Shown: piece by piece, positions 5,655 through 6,234 of the stretch
Numbering within the stretch: position 1 is the stretch's first letter
How the letters are laid out: each line of letters starts with the position of its first letter
DNA from: Planctomycetaceae bacterium
GTDB lineage: Bacteria; Planctomycetota; Planctomycetia; Planctomycetales; Planctomycetaceae
Assembly: GCA_015487825.1 (NCBI GenBank)
Contig: WFOZ01000888.1
Location: 1 to 6,234 of the forward strand
Length of the DNA stretch: 6,234 nt
Reading direction: 5' to 3'
Notes under the pieces: model-generated
Database searches by the model: none
Seen by the model: the letters and a program-made list of their open reading frames with translations, nothing else
What the model was told of the DNA's origin: nothing
Program-made: the position numbers and the translations under genes

Positions 5655-6234
5655 TTATTTGGACTCAGCGACAATATGTGCAGAAACGAAATCTTCGTCG
5701 AGTGTGACACCGAGTCCCGGTTTGTCGGGGACTTGAATCAGACCGTTTTCCGCCTGCACTTTTTCAATGGTCAACTCGTTGCGTAGAGGTTCATCTTCGA
5801 CACAGTCTTCGAAGATGAAAGCATCTTTGCAGGTGGCCAGCCAATGCAGGCTCGCTGCAACAGTTAGCGGACTGGTGTAACAATGATTGCAGGGACGCGC
5901 ACCAATCTCAGCAATACGCTGTCTAAGATATGAGGCTTCGGTAAAGCCGTTTCGGGCCAGATCTACCTGATAGACATCCAGTGCCCGATGATCAAAATAA
6001 GGACGAAATGATTCGCGACCACATTCCTCCTCACCAGCTGCAATGGGAACCGGCGAACGATCTTTTAACCAGGCATAGCCCTGAACATCGTGAGGAAACA
6101 GCGGTTCTTCAAGCCAGCCGATATCGTATTGTGCAAAAGCGTTTGCTCGTTGCAAAGCCGTTCTGGCATCCCAGACGCAACCGGCATCAATCAATAAAGT
6201 ACCATCCTTCATCCCTTCCCGGGCACCTGCTACA
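5655..6234 (-). CDS. Enolase-superfamily enzyme, mandelate racemase type (C-terminal part)
   Basis: The frame is open through the right edge, so the 5' part is missing; 192 residues are visible, corresponding to the C-terminal TIM-barrel half. The ATG at 6212 is internal, because VAGAREG upstream continues the usual barrel strand. Three metal-ligand strands appear in order: LLIDAG (Asp16), GWLEEP (Glu42) and AAGEEE (Glu68). They bind the magnesium that holds the substrate carboxylate. YQVDLARNG (Asp91) and PCNHCY (His117) are 26 residues apart, matching the Asp-His dyad of the mandelate racemase subgroup (Asp270/His297 in mandelate racemase). IFED (Glu142) fits the expected glutamate further on. 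The enzyme should abstract the proton next to a carboxylate and either racemise or dehydrate the substrate; acid-sugar dehydratases are the commonest members. The N-terminal capping domain that sets specificity is outside the window. It is probably upstream in the same operon as the deacylase. Confidence 0.88.
   Translation of the reverse strand, partial: VAGAREGMKDGTLLIDAGCVWDARTALQRANAFAQYDIGWLEEPLFPHDVQGYAWLKDRSPVPIAAGEEECGRESFRPYFDHRALDVYQVDLARNGFTEASYLRQRIAEIGARPCNHCYTSPLTVAASLHWLATCKDAFIFEDCVEDEPLRNELTIEKVQAENGLIQVPDKPGLGVTLDEDFVSAHIVAESK

Larger units (their letters stand above)
1192..6234 (-). other. Probable catabolic operon (two enzymes, two transporters)
   Basis: Four genes run in the same direction with gaps of 60 and 49 bases and, after removal of the inserted element, 41 or 80 bases. 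The combination of carboxylate enzyme, amide hydrolase and two importers suggests uptake and breakdown of one compound class. The promoter and any regulator lie beyond the right edge. Present transcription into the permease may be changed by the element at 2579-2836. Confidence 0.55.

Noticed and set aside
5756..5765. Possible second copy of the terminal repeat (TGCACTTT)
   Set aside because: Only eight bases match, they lie inside the enolase-type gene, and there is no partner repeat or flanking duplication.

Overview
The window looks like a Planctomycetota chromosome of moderate GC, roughly 48% by eye. This lineage call is an inference. It rests on the malectin-terminated PQQ-type beta-propeller protein, whose conserved blocks I associate with large planctomycete families, and on the overall gene style. 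No RNA gene, CRISPR array, prophage gene or transposase gene was seen.

Layout. Positions 1-1044 (+) hold the 3' part of a PQQ-like beta-propeller protein ending in a malectin/CBM57-like domain. Positions 1045-1191 are a short convergent gap with two GC-rich imperfect palindromes that share a TGTAGG lead-in on the minus strand. Everything from 1192 to the right edge is on the minus strand. In transcription order it is: an enolase-superfamily enzyme of the mandelate racemase type (5655-6234, 5' end outside the window), a DoeB-like M14-type zinc deacylase (4560-5594), a sodium/solute symporter (2837-4510), and an APC-family amino-acid permease (1192 to about 2493).

How the genes fit together. 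The first two intergenic gaps are 60 and 49 bases and all four genes point the same way, so they probably form one catabolic operon: import by two transporters, release of an acyl group by the zinc deacylase, and racemisation or dehydration of a carboxylate by the enolase-superfamily enzyme. The substrate is not known. DoeB resemblance suggests an N-acyl amino acid, but no other ectoine-degradation gene is present.

Most notable item. Between the symporter and the permease lies a 258-bp MITE-like element (2579-2836). It has perfect 14-bp terminal inverted repeats and is flanked by a perfect 5-bp direct repeat, TTACC. It inserted exactly at the symporter stop codon, and the target duplication regenerates that stop. 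Removing the element and one TTACC copy restores a short operon-like gap before the permease. The element therefore appears to have split the operon, and it creates a misleading GTG start for the permease.
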